Below are positions 1 through 7,343 of a stretch of DNA of 58,778 bases, piece by piece; positions within the stretch are counted from its first letter, which is position 1; each line of letters starts with the position of its first letter. The notes under the pieces are model-generated. The model was given only the letters and a program-made list of their open reading frames with translations. It was not told where the DNA came from and did not search any database. This DNA is from Acidovorax sp. GTDB taxonomy: Bacteria; Pseudomonadota; Gammaproteobacteria; Burkholderiales; Burkholderiaceae_C. The position numbers were made by a program, and so were the translations under genes. The DNA lies in NCBI GenBank assembly GCA_030692685.1, contig JAUXZO010000036.1, positions 1-58,778 of the forward strand, written 5' to 3'.

Positions 1-136
1 CAACGTGGGCCGCAACAACGCCATCATGGCGGGCATTGCCAAGCAGTTCACCAACAACGAGTTGAAGGCACTGGCCAACTACCTCGGCAGTGTGGAAGGC
101 GATATGCACGTGGTGCCACAGTCGCGCTTCAAGTAA
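1..136 (+). CDS. C-terminal end of a c-type cytochrome (partial)
   Basis: Reading from base 2 gives 44 residues that run in from the left edge and stop at TAA 134-136. The segment AIMAGIAKQF followed by NELKALANYL is typical of the C-terminal helix of small class I c-type cytochromes, where the Met of the AIMAGIAKQ segment is the sixth heme-iron ligand and NELKALANY packs against the heme. The CxxCH heme site lies outside the window, so the subclass (c4, c553 or c5-like) cannot be decided. A strong terminator follows 34 bases after the stop, so this ends its transcription unit. Confidence 0.75.
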   Translation, partial: NVGRNNAIMAGIAKQFTNNELKALANYLGSVEGDMHVVPQSRFK

Positions 137-169
137 ACGCCGACCCGGCGCGCACTTCGCGCTTCACTC

Positions 170-201
170 AAAAGCCCGCGCGAGCGGGCTTTTTGTTTTT
201 T
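170..201 (+). terminator. Rho-independent terminator after the cytochrome gene
   Basis: The stem AAAGCCCGC / GCGGGCTTT (short loop around GCGA) is followed by a T-rich tail. On the plus strand it ends the cytochrome gene. The arms are symmetrical, so it may also stop transcripts of the convergent ABC1-kinase gene that ends at 238. Confidence 0.85.
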
Positions 202-237
202 GGCGTACGCCCCACGCGCCGTCCCACGGCGGCGGGG

Positions 238-1593
238 TCAGGCACCGCCCAGGTATGGCCGTGCCAGCGCTTGCACCGGCACCCGCGCTTGCAGGCGCGC
301 GGCCAGCAGGTACAACCCGCCCAGCTTGCGGTGCAGAAAAAGGGCGTCGGCTGGTGGGGTGTGCCAGAAGTCTTTTTCGGTGCTCAGCGCCATGCCGGCT
401 GCGCGGATTCGCTGGGGCAAATCGCTGCGGCCAAAGTCGTAGGCGTCTGCGGCGCGCAGGGGCTCGCAGGCAATGGTGAACAGGTCGATGACGGCCTCGC
501 GCTGGTCGGCGCGGATGTGGCTGCCAAAGTACCCGATGGCCGTGGCAGCCTGGTCCATGCCCTCGCGGTCGTCGTGCATGGCGCAGCGCATGAGCTGGCG
601 GTAGGCGGCAACGATGGCTGGGCCATAGGCGCGGGTGGCGCCAAAGTCGAGCAGCACCGTGCGGCCACTGGCGGTGTCAAAGCGGTAGTTGGCAAAGTTG
701 GGGTCGGTCTGCACCAAGTGAAACTCAAACAGCTCGCGAAACAACAAGCCGATCAGCAGCGAAGCGACCCGGTCGCGCTCTGTCTGCGGTGCCTGCTGCA
801 GCGATTCAATGGGTAGGCACTCCACATAGTCCATGGCCAGCACGTTGTCGGTGGTCCAGTCGGTGTGCACTGCGGGCACGCACAGCGCGGCATCGCCATC
901 CAGCAGGTTGCCAAACTGCTGCTGGCAGCGGGCCTCGCGCAGGTAGTCGGCTTCTTCGTGCAGCTGCTTCTTGGCTTCGTCTAGCAGTGGGGCAATGTTC
1001 AGGTGGGCAGGCAGCAGGCCCGACACACGCAGCAGCGTGCCTACGTTGTCTACATCGCTGGCAATGCTTTGCCGTATGCCAGGGTACTGCACCTTGACGG
1101 CCAGCTGGCGCCCGTCCTTCGTGGTGGCGCGGTGCACCTGGCCGATGGACGCTGCCGCGATGGGAGTAAAACCAAACTGCGCAAAGCGCGCGTCCCAGCC
1201 TGCGCCCCAGGCGGCGGTCAGCACTTCGTCGAGCTGACCGATGGGCATGGGCTTGGCGTCGGACCGCAGGCGGGCCAGTACCTCGCTCAGCTCTGGGGGC
1301 AGCAGCTCGCCCGCGTCCATCGATAGCAGTTGGCCCACCTTCATGGCGGCGCCGCGCAGCTGGGCCAGTTGGTCTGCCACCCGCCGTGCGTTGCCGGGGG
1401 TGAGCAGCAGGTCACGCGGGCTGGGGCGCTTGCCCTGCGCCCATTGGCGCGCGCCTTCGGCCAGCATGCCGCCCGCCAGCCCGGTGGCCAGCGTGCCCAG
1501 CCGCGCCATGCGCGCCCAGCGCCCACTGGGAACAGCTGCGGTAGCGGCGTCTTCGCTGCGCGGCCGCAGCGGGGGGGTGTTGGGATCAGCCAT
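238..1593 (-). CDS. ABC1/AarF-type atypical kinase family protein (not UbiB)
   Basis: A 451-residue protein of the ABC1 (ADCK/COQ8/UbiB) atypical kinase family. Seen: the family-defining KxGQ motif (KVGQ near residues 85-88) with the following LLSMD, the Ala-rich nucleotide loop AAASIGQVHRA near 146-156, the lysine in AVKVQYPG near 167, and a DFG-type LLDFGATRAYG in the C-terminal half. The bacterial member studied best (UbiB) supports ubiquinone synthesis; this second type resembles the shorter ADCK-like form without UbiB's C-terminal membrane anchor. The ATG at 1593 overlaps the stop of the upstream DUF3429 gene (ATGGCTGA), so the two are translationally coupled. A start at 1608 is possible but would lie further inside the upstream gene. 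Substrate is unknown; lipid metabolism is an inference. Confidence 0.85.
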   Translation of the reverse strand: MADPNTPPLRPRSEDAATAAVPSGRWARMARLGTLATGLAGGMLAEGARQWAQGKRPSPRDLLLTPGNARRVADQLAQLRGAAMKVGQLLSMDAGELLPPELSEVLARLRSDAKPMPIGQLDEVLTAAWGAGWDARFAQFGFTPIAAASIGQVHRATTKDGRQLAVKVQYPGIRQSIASDVDNVGTLLRVSGLLPAHLNIAPLLDEAKKQLHEEADYLREARCQQQFGNLLDGDAALCVPAVHTDWTTDNVLAMDYVECLPIESLQQAPQTERDRVASLLIGLLFRELFEFHLVQTDPNFANYRFDTASGRTVLLDFGATRAYGPAIVAAYRQLMRCAMHDDREGMDQAATAIGYFGSHIRADQREAVIDLFTIACEPLRAADAYDFGRSDLPQRIRAAGMALSTEKDFWHTPPADALFLHRKLGGLYLLAARLQARVPVQALARPYLGGA

Positions 1594-2080
1594 GGGCAGC
1601 CACCGCACCCATTGCCAGGCACACGCTGGCCGTGACGGTCAAGCGCCAGCGCAGCGGCAGATACCAGCCGGGCAGGGCCGCACGGCTGGCAAGCCAGTGG
1701 TCTTGCAGCAAATGCAGTGCAAAGCCCGCTATGAGCAGCGCCGTACCGCCAGCCGGTGGCAGCAGCAGGGCAGGCCACGCCAGCAGCGACGGCACTACGC
1801 TCCAAACAAAACAGCGCGTGCGCTCGGCGTCGGTCAGGCCGCCCAGAGCCATGGCAAAGCCCCAGTGCAGCGCGCCCACAAAGCTCAAGATCACGGCGCC
1901 GTACCCCAGCAGGGCCGTGCTCCACAGCGGGGCGCCTGGTGCCCACCAGCCCACGCCCGCCAGTGCTACAAAGGGCAGCAGGCCGCCATAGCCCAGCCAT
2001 GCCACGGGCAAGGGCAAGGGCAGCTGCGGCGGCAGCAAGGGGGCTGCTGAGGGTGGGGTTGCAGGGGTGCTTGGCATCAT
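1586..2080 (-). CDS. DUF3429 family integral membrane protein
   Basis: A 164-residue protein with about five hydrophobic segments (for example LGYGAVILSFVGALHWGFAM and the LLAWPALLLPP region), resembling DUF3429, a family of small membrane proteins of unknown function in proteobacteria. The conserved-looking LSFVGALHWG segment sits in the middle third. The start was placed at the MMPST pair (ATG at 2080 or 2077), since an upstream reading to 2137 adds a polar, non-conserved stretch. Its stop overlaps the start of the ABC1-kinase gene, suggesting joint translation. No function can be assigned from sequence. Confidence 0.75.
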   Translation of the reverse strand: MMPSTPATPPSAAPLLPPQLPLPLPVAWLGYGGLLPFVALAGVGWWAPGAPLWSTALLGYGAVILSFVGALHWGFAMALGGLTDAERTRCFVWSVVPSLLAWPALLLPPAGGTALLIAGFALHLLQDHWLASRAALPGWYLPLRWRLTVTASVCLAMGAVAAHG

Positions 2081-2200
2081 GCCTCCGGTGGGTGGGATTG
2101 CATTGTCGGCAAAGCACGACTCCCGAGTGGGCTGCATGGTCTGCAGCTGAGTGGCGGGCGCTGGTGCTGTCTTGTGCGCTGGCGGGCAGGCGAAGGGGCG

Positions 2201-2416
2201 CTACTTCCGCCCGCGAGAGTCCCCGCATTGCACGCGGGTGAACCAGGCGCAGACACCGCCGAGCACAGCGTAAAAGGCAAACAGGCCCCAATCCACTGCG
2301 GGGAAGTTCCAGACATAGCCGATCACGGCTGACACGCTGATGGCACACAGCAGGCCGGAGAGCAGTGCCAGGATCAAGGCAACGAACCGCTCCACGTCCG
2401 ACTTGACGTTTTCCAT
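2201..2416 (-). CDS. Small two-helix membrane protein, unknown
   Basis: A 71-residue protein starting MENVKSDVERFVALI. Two hydrophobic segments are visible (about residues 11-33 and 42-60), with a charged tail ending DSRGRK. It starts at ATG 2416 and lies between two unrelated genes read in the same direction. I do not recognise the family. Length and the two-helix layout fit many small inner-membrane proteins with no known role. Confidence 0.6.
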   Translation of the reverse strand: MENVKSDVERFVALILALLSGLLCAISVSAVIGYVWNFPAVDWGLFAFYAVLGGVCAWFTRVQCGDSRGRK

Positions 2417-2549
2417 GGTGTGCCGGGTTTGCTGCCATGCGTCCGCCGCATCTTTCAGCGGGCTTTCGGCCTGCTCGGCCAGCGCCTTCGCCAGTGGGTG
2501 TCATCCACGATCACACGCTGGTTTCTTCTAACGCAGTGTCTGCAGTGTC

Positions 2550-2984
2550 TCAATCGCGCGTGGCGCGGCGCTGCACGGCAGCGATGTAGGCGTTGCCATC
2601 GGGTGGTTGGCCCGAGCGCTGGCTCTCCCACAGCATCTCGCCCAGGCAGTCCATGGCCGCGTGGTGGGCGTCGTGCAGCGAGTCGAGCCGCGCGGTCAGC
2701 AGCTCCACCGCCTGGCGGATGCCGCGGGGCTGGTCGATGCTGCACTGCTCGCTGATGGACAGGTGCATCGACAGGTGCAAAAACGGGTTGGTCTGTACCG
2801 GGGTTTCGTCGTAGTTGCGTGCCACGGCAGCATCGGTATCTGACAGGTCGGCCAGGTATTCGGGGTGCTCGGCGATCCACAGGCTGGCCAGGGTCTCGAT
2901 GGCTTCCATGGGGGCGCCGCTTTGGGTCTTGGCGTGCACCCCGCAAAGAAAGCGGCGCACGTCGGCTTGGGAGGGGCTGAACAT
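2550..2984 (-). CDS. DUF1841 family protein
   Basis: A 144-residue soluble protein matching the DUF1841 pattern: an N-terminal MFSPSQADVRRFLCGVHAK, a central acidic stretch, the NPFLHLSMHLSISEQ segment, and a C-terminal helical half ending in MLWESQRSGQPPDGNAYIAAV. The start was set at ATG 2984 (MFSPSQ) because family members begin close to the FSPSQADVR segment; an in-frame start at 3002 adds only six residues. DUF1841 proteins are conserved in beta- and gamma-proteobacteria and have no assigned function that I know of. Confidence 0.8.
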   Translation of the reverse strand: MFSPSQADVRRFLCGVHAKTQSGAPMEAIETLASLWIAEHPEYLADLSDTDAAVARNYDETPVQTNPFLHLSMHLSISEQCSIDQPRGIRQAVELLTARLDSLHDAHHAAMDCLGEMLWESQRSGQPPDGNAYIAAVQRRATRD

Positions 2985-3188
2985 GGGGCGAGAGCGTAGC
3001 ACGCACCCTGTGGCTGCGTGCGCGCAAGGTCAGTCAGTCCATACCAGTTCGGGTGCGGCTGCGACGGGTGCCTGCGGCGGCGTCCTACGTCGGCGCGCGG
3101 GCATCGAATCTACATTTGCGTTGCGCAGAGACAAGGAGCCGGGTCCGCTTTGCCAAGTCCTCAAATACCCGGTTTTGGGAGAAGTGTC

Positions 3189-3410
3189 ATGAATGCAATG
3201 CGAATCGTCGGTGTGCTGTTGTTGGTGGTGGGTCTGGCTGGGTTTTTGACCGGCGGTTTCAGTTTTACCAAGGACACCACGCAAGCCAAACTGGGCCCGC
3301 TGGAGCTGACAGTCAAAGAAAAAGAATCGGTCAACATCCCGCAGTGGATGAGCCTCGGCGCCATGGTGCTGGGTGGCGTGGTGCTGGTGCTGGGTTTTCG
3401 AAAAAGCTGA
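3189..3410 (+). CDS. Small two-helix membrane protein
   Basis: A 73-residue protein beginning MNAMRIVGVLLLVVG, with one hydrophobic helix at about residues 4-24 and a second at about 54-69, separated by a polar loop containing LGPLELTVKEKES. The start is supported by GGGAGA about six bases before ATG 3189. The layout resembles DUF3185-like small membrane proteins, but I cannot confirm this by eye. Longer upstream in-frame readings (to 3018) have no helical or conserved character and were discarded. The gene stands alone. Confidence 0.65.
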   Translation: MNAMRIVGVLLLVVGLAGFLTGGFSFTKDTTQAKLGPLELTVKEKESVNIPQWMSLGAMVLGGVVLVLGFRKS

Positions 3411-3700
3411 CCGACGGGTTTCGCCATCTGTATTTGGATCACCCATCGTGGTGAGCGCACGCGGTTGCAGCTGTGGCCCCCGCCCGACCCACGCAAGGCA
3501 GGGGCTGGAGCTTCAGCAACGGGCGCTCGGTGCGGTGGGTGACCCTCTGGCTTTGCGGGCCGGTACATTGAATGCAAATCCTGCAGGTTCTTTTATCGCG
3601 GGTCCTCAGGCCAATCAATCCCATCCTTTTAGGGGCAACGCGACAGCACGGTTGCGTTGCGTTGCCTTGACCGGCAAGGCGCCGCGAAAGAGGGGTGTTT

Positions 3701-4501
3701 TCAAACCCGCGGTGCGCCCATCATGCGCGAGATGGTGCGCGCGGCGCGCAGCAAGGCAGGCAGCAGCGTCTCCTGCATGACCGCTGCGCTCGTGCGGTTG
3801 GCCTGGCCGCTGATGTTGAGCGCTGCCACCGTCTGCCCCGCGCGATTGGTCAGCGGCGCGGCGATCGAGATCAGCCCTTCTTCCAGCTCCTGGTTCACCA
3901 GACACCAGCCTTGGTCGCGCGCCTCACGGATGCGGTCGAGCAGTGCGGCCACGTCGGTGGTGGTGTGTTCGGTAAAACGCTCCATCGAATGGGCCTGCAG
4001 CCTGGCCCCCAATTCAGCATCGGGCAGGCCCGCCAGCAACATCCGTCCCATCGACGTCCAGCACGCAGGCAAGCGCGACCCCACGCCCAAGTTAGTGCGC
4101 ATGATCTTGTGTGTGGGCACGCGCAGCACGTAGACGATATCGAGACCGTCCAGCACCGCGGCCGATGACGACTCGCGCACCGCTTCCACCAGGTCTTCCA
4201 TCACCGGCTCGGCCAGGTTCCAGATCGGCAGCGACGAGAGGTAGGCAAACCCCAGGTCCAGGATGCGCGGGCTCAGCCGAAAGAGTTTGCCGTCAGTCTC
4301 CACATACCCCAGCGTCTGCAGTGTGAGCAGGATGCGCCGCGCACCCGCACGGGTCAGGCCCGTCTGCGCGGCCACTTCGCTCAAGGTCTGCTGCGGCGTG
4401 GTGGCGCTGAACGAGCGGATCACTTCCAGCCCGCGCGCGAACGACTGGACATAGCTGTCGCTCGGTTTTGGGTCTTTGGTTTCTGGGGTTTGTGAATTCA
4501 T
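3701..4501 (-). CDS. pcaR: IclR family regulator of the PcaR/PcaU type
   Basis: A 266-residue IclR-family regulator. The N-terminal winged helix-turn-helix covers about residues 15-75 (SFARGLEVIRSF, then LSEVAAQTGLTRAGARRILLTL), followed by the effector domain with VLDGLDIVYVLRVPTHKIM and the LPACWTSMGRMLLAG segment usual in the PcaR/PcaU/PobR branch, which senses beta-ketoadipate or protocatechuate. ATG 4501 was preferred to the GTG at 4513 because a TATAAT for the divergent gene lies just beyond. It is divergent from pcaI with 96 bases between the starts, and the spacer holds repeated GCGAACA sites, so it very likely controls pcaIJF. Family: high confidence. Exact orthology to PcaR: inferred. 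Confidence 0.85.
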   Translation of the reverse strand: MNSQTPETKDPKPSDSYVQSFARGLEVIRSFSATTPQQTLSEVAAQTGLTRAGARRILLTLQTLGYVETDGKLFRLSPRILDLGFAYLSSLPIWNLAEPVMEDLVEAVRESSSAAVLDGLDIVYVLRVPTHKIMRTNLGVGSRLPACWTSMGRMLLAGLPDAELGARLQAHSMERFTEHTTTDVAALLDRIREARDQGWCLVNQELEEGLISIAAPLTNRAGQTVAALNISGQANRTSAAVMQETLLPALLRAARTISRMMGAPRV

Positions 4502-4552
4502 ACGTAGGCCCACTATAATTCTTTAAGCGAACATTTGTTCTATAAGCGAACA
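4490..4552 (+). promoter_or_regulatory. pcaI promoter with IclR-type operator
   Basis: A -35-like TTGTGA (4490-4495) and a consensus TATAAT (4514-4519) are separated by 18 bases. Immediately downstream, over the expected start point, the 10-mer TAAGCGAACA occurs twice in direct orientation (4524-4533 and 4543-4552), 19 bases apart (about two helical turns). Between them, GAACA-TT-TGTTC (4529-4540) forms an inverted repeat. This arrangement fits binding by the divergently encoded IclR-type regulator, and its place downstream of -10 suggests repression, or activation by re-spacing. The sites are seen; the regulator-site pairing is inferred. Confidence 0.7.
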
Positions 4553-4597
4553 AATTTCAAAGAGACAGCAGAGCAGAAAAATTAAGAAAGCGTTGCA

Positions 4598-5299
4598 ATG
4601 ATCAACAAACTGGCGGACTCGGTGGCCCAGGCCCTGCAAGGGGTGAAGGATGGTGCCACGGTGTTGATAGGCGGCTTTGGCACGGCGGGCATTCCCGGTG
4701 AGCTGATCGACGGGTTGATTGCCCAGGGCGCCAAAGACCTCACGGTGGTGAACAACAACGCAGGCAACGCCGACCAGGGCCTGGCCGCGCTGCTCCAGGC
4801 GGGCAGGGTGCGCAAGATCATCTGCAGCTTTCCACGCCAGATCGACAGTTACGTGTTCGACGAGCTGTACCGCAGTGGCAAGCTCGAACTAGAACTGGCT
4901 CCCCAAGGCAACCTGGCCGAGCGCCTGCGGGCCGCCGGTGCGGGCATTGGCGCCTTCTTCTGCCCCACAGCCCACGGAACTGAGTTGGCCGCAGGCAAAG
5001 AGACGCGTGAGATCAACGGCAAGCACTACGTGCTGGAGTACCCCATCCACGGCGACGTGGCGCTGATCAAGGCAGAAAAGGGCGACCGCTGGGGCAACCT
5101 CACTTACCGGATGTCGGCGCGCAACTTTGGCCCCGTAATGGCGACTGCCGCCAAGACCACGATAGCCACGGTGCACGAAGTGGTCACGCTGGGATCGCTG
5201 GACCCTGAGTCCATCGTCACCCCCGGCATCTACGTGACCCACGTGGTCAAGATCGACCTCACCGCCACGCAGGCCGGTGGATTCAAAAAATCAGCATGA
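4598..5299 (+). CDS. pcaI: 3-oxoadipate CoA-transferase subunit A
   Basis: A 233-residue alpha subunit of a class I CoA-transferase (SCOT/PcaIJ family). With PcaJ it moves CoA from succinyl-CoA to 3-oxoadipate in the beta-ketoadipate pathway. Visible family features: the N-terminal DGATVLIGGFGTAGIPGELI glycine-rich segment, LTVVNNNAGNADQGLAALL, the VRKIICSFPRQ block and EYPIHGDVALIKAEKGDRWGNL. The pca assignment rather than acetoacetate transferase rests on the neighbouring pcaF and IclR-type regulator. Its TGA overlaps the ATG of the next gene (ATGA). The last codons lie at the edge of a dispersed palindrome that spans the pcaI-pcaJ junction. Confidence 0.92.
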   Translation: MINKLADSVAQALQGVKDGATVLIGGFGTAGIPGELIDGLIAQGAKDLTVVNNNAGNADQGLAALLQAGRVRKIICSFPRQIDSYVFDELYRSGKLELELAPQGNLAERLRAAGAGIGAFFCPTAHGTELAAGKETREINGKHYVLEYPIHGDVALIKAEKGDRWGNLTYRMSARNFGPVMATAAKTTIATVHEVVTLGSLDPESIVTPGIYVTHVVKIDLTATQAGGFKKSA

Positions 5300-5343
5300 A
5301 ATCGGCCTCTAGCGCACAAGGAATAAGCGTGAGCAGCTATCAA
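5288..5343 (-). repeat. AGCGCT palindromic repeat, copy 1 (pcaI/pcaJ junction)
   Basis: Read on the minus strand it runs GATAGCTGCTCACGCTTAT, then GCGCTAGAGGCCGATTT, matching the family consensus with a degraded centre. It covers the pcaI stop codon and the first ~15 codons of pcaJ, so it contributes the N-terminal tail of PcaJ and perhaps its ribosome-binding site (AAGGA at 5318). Confidence 0.75.
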
Positions 5344-5985
5344 AAACGAAGTAAAGACGAATTGGCGAAACGGGTGGCGCAAGACATCCACGACGGCGCC
5401 TACGTCAACCTTGGCATCGGCCAGCCCACCCTGGTGGCCAACCACATTCCTGCAGGCCGCGAGGTCATCCTGCAAAGCGAGAACGGCATTCTGGGCATGG
5501 GCCCCGCGCCCACCGCTGGCAACGAAGACTACGACTTGATCAACGCAGGCAAGCAGCCCGTGACGCTGCTGCCCGGCGGCGCGTACTTTCACCATGCCGA
5601 CAGCTTCGGGATGATGCGTGGCGGCCACCTCGACATCTGCGTGCTGGGTGCCTTCCAGGTCAGCGCCACCGGCGACCTGGCCAACTGGAGCACCGGCGAG
5701 CCCGGCGCCATACCCGCCGTGGGCGGCGCCATGGACCTGGCCATTGGCGCCAAACAGACCTGGGTGATGATGGACTTGCTGACCAAGCAGGGCGTCAGCA
5801 AGATCGTCACGCAATGCAGCTAACCGCTCACCGGTGTCGCCTGCGTGAAGCGCATCTACACCGATCTGTGCACACTGGCCTGCACGCCCACCGGGCTGCA
5901 GCTCATCGATGTGGTGCCCGGACTGTCGCACACCGAGCTGGAGCAGCTGGTGGGCTTGCCGATCCGTGCCGCAGACGCTGCATGA
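5296..5985 (+). pseudogene. pcaJ: 3-oxoadipate CoA-transferase subunit B, interrupted by in-frame TAA
   Basis: The frame from ATG 5296 encodes the PcaJ beta subunit: YQKRSKDELAKRVAQDI, then VNLGIGQPTLVANHIP, the catalytic-glutamate motif SENGILGMGP, and GGAMDLAIGAKQTWVMM. It stops at TAA 5821-5823 after KIVTQCS. The same frame continues without a gap through PLTGVACVKRIYTDLCTL and ends at TGA 5983-5985; in other PcaJ/SCOT beta subunits a Tyr stands between QC(S/T) and PLTG. The TAA is thus most simply a TAC to TAA change removing about 54 C-terminal residues. GTG 5329 with AAGGA seven bases before it may be the true start, the first 11 codons being repeat-derived. Alternatives: sequencing error, or stop readthrough. 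Confidence 0.85.
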
Positions 5986-6011
5986 GTCATCGCACCATCA
6001 CACCCCGCCCC

Positions 6012-6076
6012 TTCGGGCTGAGCCTGTCGAAGCCAGAGCACTGCCTGCGCAGCCCTTCGACAAGCTCTGGGCGAAC
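6012..6076. repeat. Inverted pair of TTCGACAGGCTCAG-type repeats
   Basis: Two oppositely oriented arms, the first at 6012-6032 (TTCGGGCTGAGCCTGTCGAA) and the second at 6055-6076 (CTTCGACAAGCTCTGGGCGA), could fold into an imperfect hairpin. The motif belongs to a widespread REP-like family in GC-rich proteobacteria. It sits between pcaJ and pcaF, where it could attenuate transcription or stabilise the upstream transcript. Confidence 0.7.
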
Positions 6077-6134
6077 CGTACGGGGTGCCATCTTTCCATT
6101 GAGTAACCACTGAGTTCAAACGAGGAGACAAAAA

Positions 6135-7343
6135 ATGACCACCCCCCAAGCTTTCATCTGCGACGCCATCCGCACGCCCTTCGGCCGCTACGGCGGCGCC
6201 TTGAGCAGCGTGCGCACCGACGACCTGGGCGCCATCCCCATCAAGGCGCTGATGGACCGCAACCCCGGCGTGGACTGGGCTGCAGTGACCGACGTGCTCT
6301 ACGGCTGCGCCAACCAGGCCGGTGAAGACAACCGCAACGTGGCCCACATGAGCAGCCTGCTGGCGGGCCTGCCCATCGATGTGCCCGGTGCCACCATCAA
6401 TCGCCTGTGCGGCTCCGGCCTGGACGCCGTGGGCACGGCAGCGCGCGCCATCAAGGCGGGCGAGGCCGGGCTGATGATTGCCGGTGGCGTGGAAAGCATG
6501 AGCCGCGCGCCGTTCGTCATGCCCAAGATGGATGCCGCCTTCGGCCGCAACAACGCGGTGTACGACACCACCATCGGCTGGCGTTTCATCAACAAGCTGA
6601 TGAAAGAAAAGTATGGCGTCGATTCCATGCCCGAAACCGCCGAGAACGTGGCCACTGACTTCGGCATCGAGCGCGAAGCACAAGACCGCATGGCCCTGCG
6701 CAGTCAGCTCAACGCGGTAGCTGCGATCAAAGACGGCCACCTGGCGCGCGAGATCGTGCCTGTGCACATCCCGCAGAAAAAAGGCGACGCCATCATCGTC
6801 AGCCAGGACGAACACCCGCGCGAAACCAGCCTGGAAGCGCTGGCCAAGCTCAAGGGTGTGGTGCGACCCGATGGCACGGTGACCGCAGGCAACGCCAGCG
6901 GCGTAAACGACGGCGCCTGTGCGCTGCTGTTGGCCAACGAAGCCAATGCCGCCAAATACGGCCTCAAGCCCCGCGCCCGCGTGGTGGGCATGGCCACGGC
7001 CGGTGTGGCGCCGCGCATCATGGGCTTTGGCCCCACGCCCGCCACGCTCAAGGTGCTGGCGCAAACGGGCCTGACCATCGACCACATGGACGTGATCGAA
7101 CTGAACGAAGCCTTTGCAGCCCAAGGCCTGGCCGTGCTGCGCGCCCTGGGCCTGAAGGACGACGATGCACGCGTGAACGCCTGGGGCGGCGCGATTGCCC
7201 TGGGCCACCCACTGGGCGCCAGCGGTGCACGGCTGGTGACCACCGCCGTCAACCGCCTGCACGAACATGCGGGCCAATACGCGCTGTGCACCATGTGCAT
7301 CGGCGTGGGGCAGGGCATTGCCATCATCCTGGAGCGCGTGTGA
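6135..7343 (+). CDS. pcaF: 3-oxoadipyl-CoA thiolase
   Basis: A 402-residue thiolase II that cleaves 3-oxoadipyl-CoA with CoA to succinyl-CoA and acetyl-CoA, the final step of the beta-ketoadipate pathway. All catalytic elements are present: nucleophile Cys92 in INRLCGSGLDAV, LNEAFAAQ, His358 in GHPLGASGAR and Cys388 in CIGVGQG. The N-terminus AFICDAIRTPFGRYGGAL is typical of the PcaF/PaaJ branch. A good AGGAGA lies nine bases before ATG 6135. It follows pcaIJ after a 150-base spacer containing a REP-like hairpin. Paralogues such as PaaJ carry out the same reaction in phenylacetate degradation; the pca context favours PcaF. Confidence 0.93.
   Translation: MTTPQAFICDAIRTPFGRYGGALSSVRTDDLGAIPIKALMDRNPGVDWAAVTDVLYGCANQAGEDNRNVAHMSSLLAGLPIDVPGATINRLCGSGLDAVGTAARAIKAGEAGLMIAGGVESMSRAPFVMPKMDAAFGRNNAVYDTTIGWRFINKLMKEKYGVDSMPETAENVATDFGIEREAQDRMALRSQLNAVAAIKDGHLAREIVPVHIPQKKGDAIIVSQDEHPRETSLEALAKLKGVVRPDGTVTAGNASGVNDGACALLLANEANAAKYGLKPRARVVGMATAGVAPRIMGFGPTPATLKVLAQTGLTIDHMDVIELNEAFAAQGLAVLRALGLKDDDARVNAWGGAIALGHPLGASGARLVTTAVNRLHEHAGQYALCTMCIGVGQGIAIILERV

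Noticed and set aside
3018..3188. Upstream extension of the small membrane protein at 3189
   Set aside because: The extension is polar and Arg-rich without a conserved start; GGGAGA sits before ATG 3189.
5856..7277. Open reading frame of 473 codons on the minus strand
   Set aside because: Antisense to pcaF, whose catalytic residues are all present on the plus strand.
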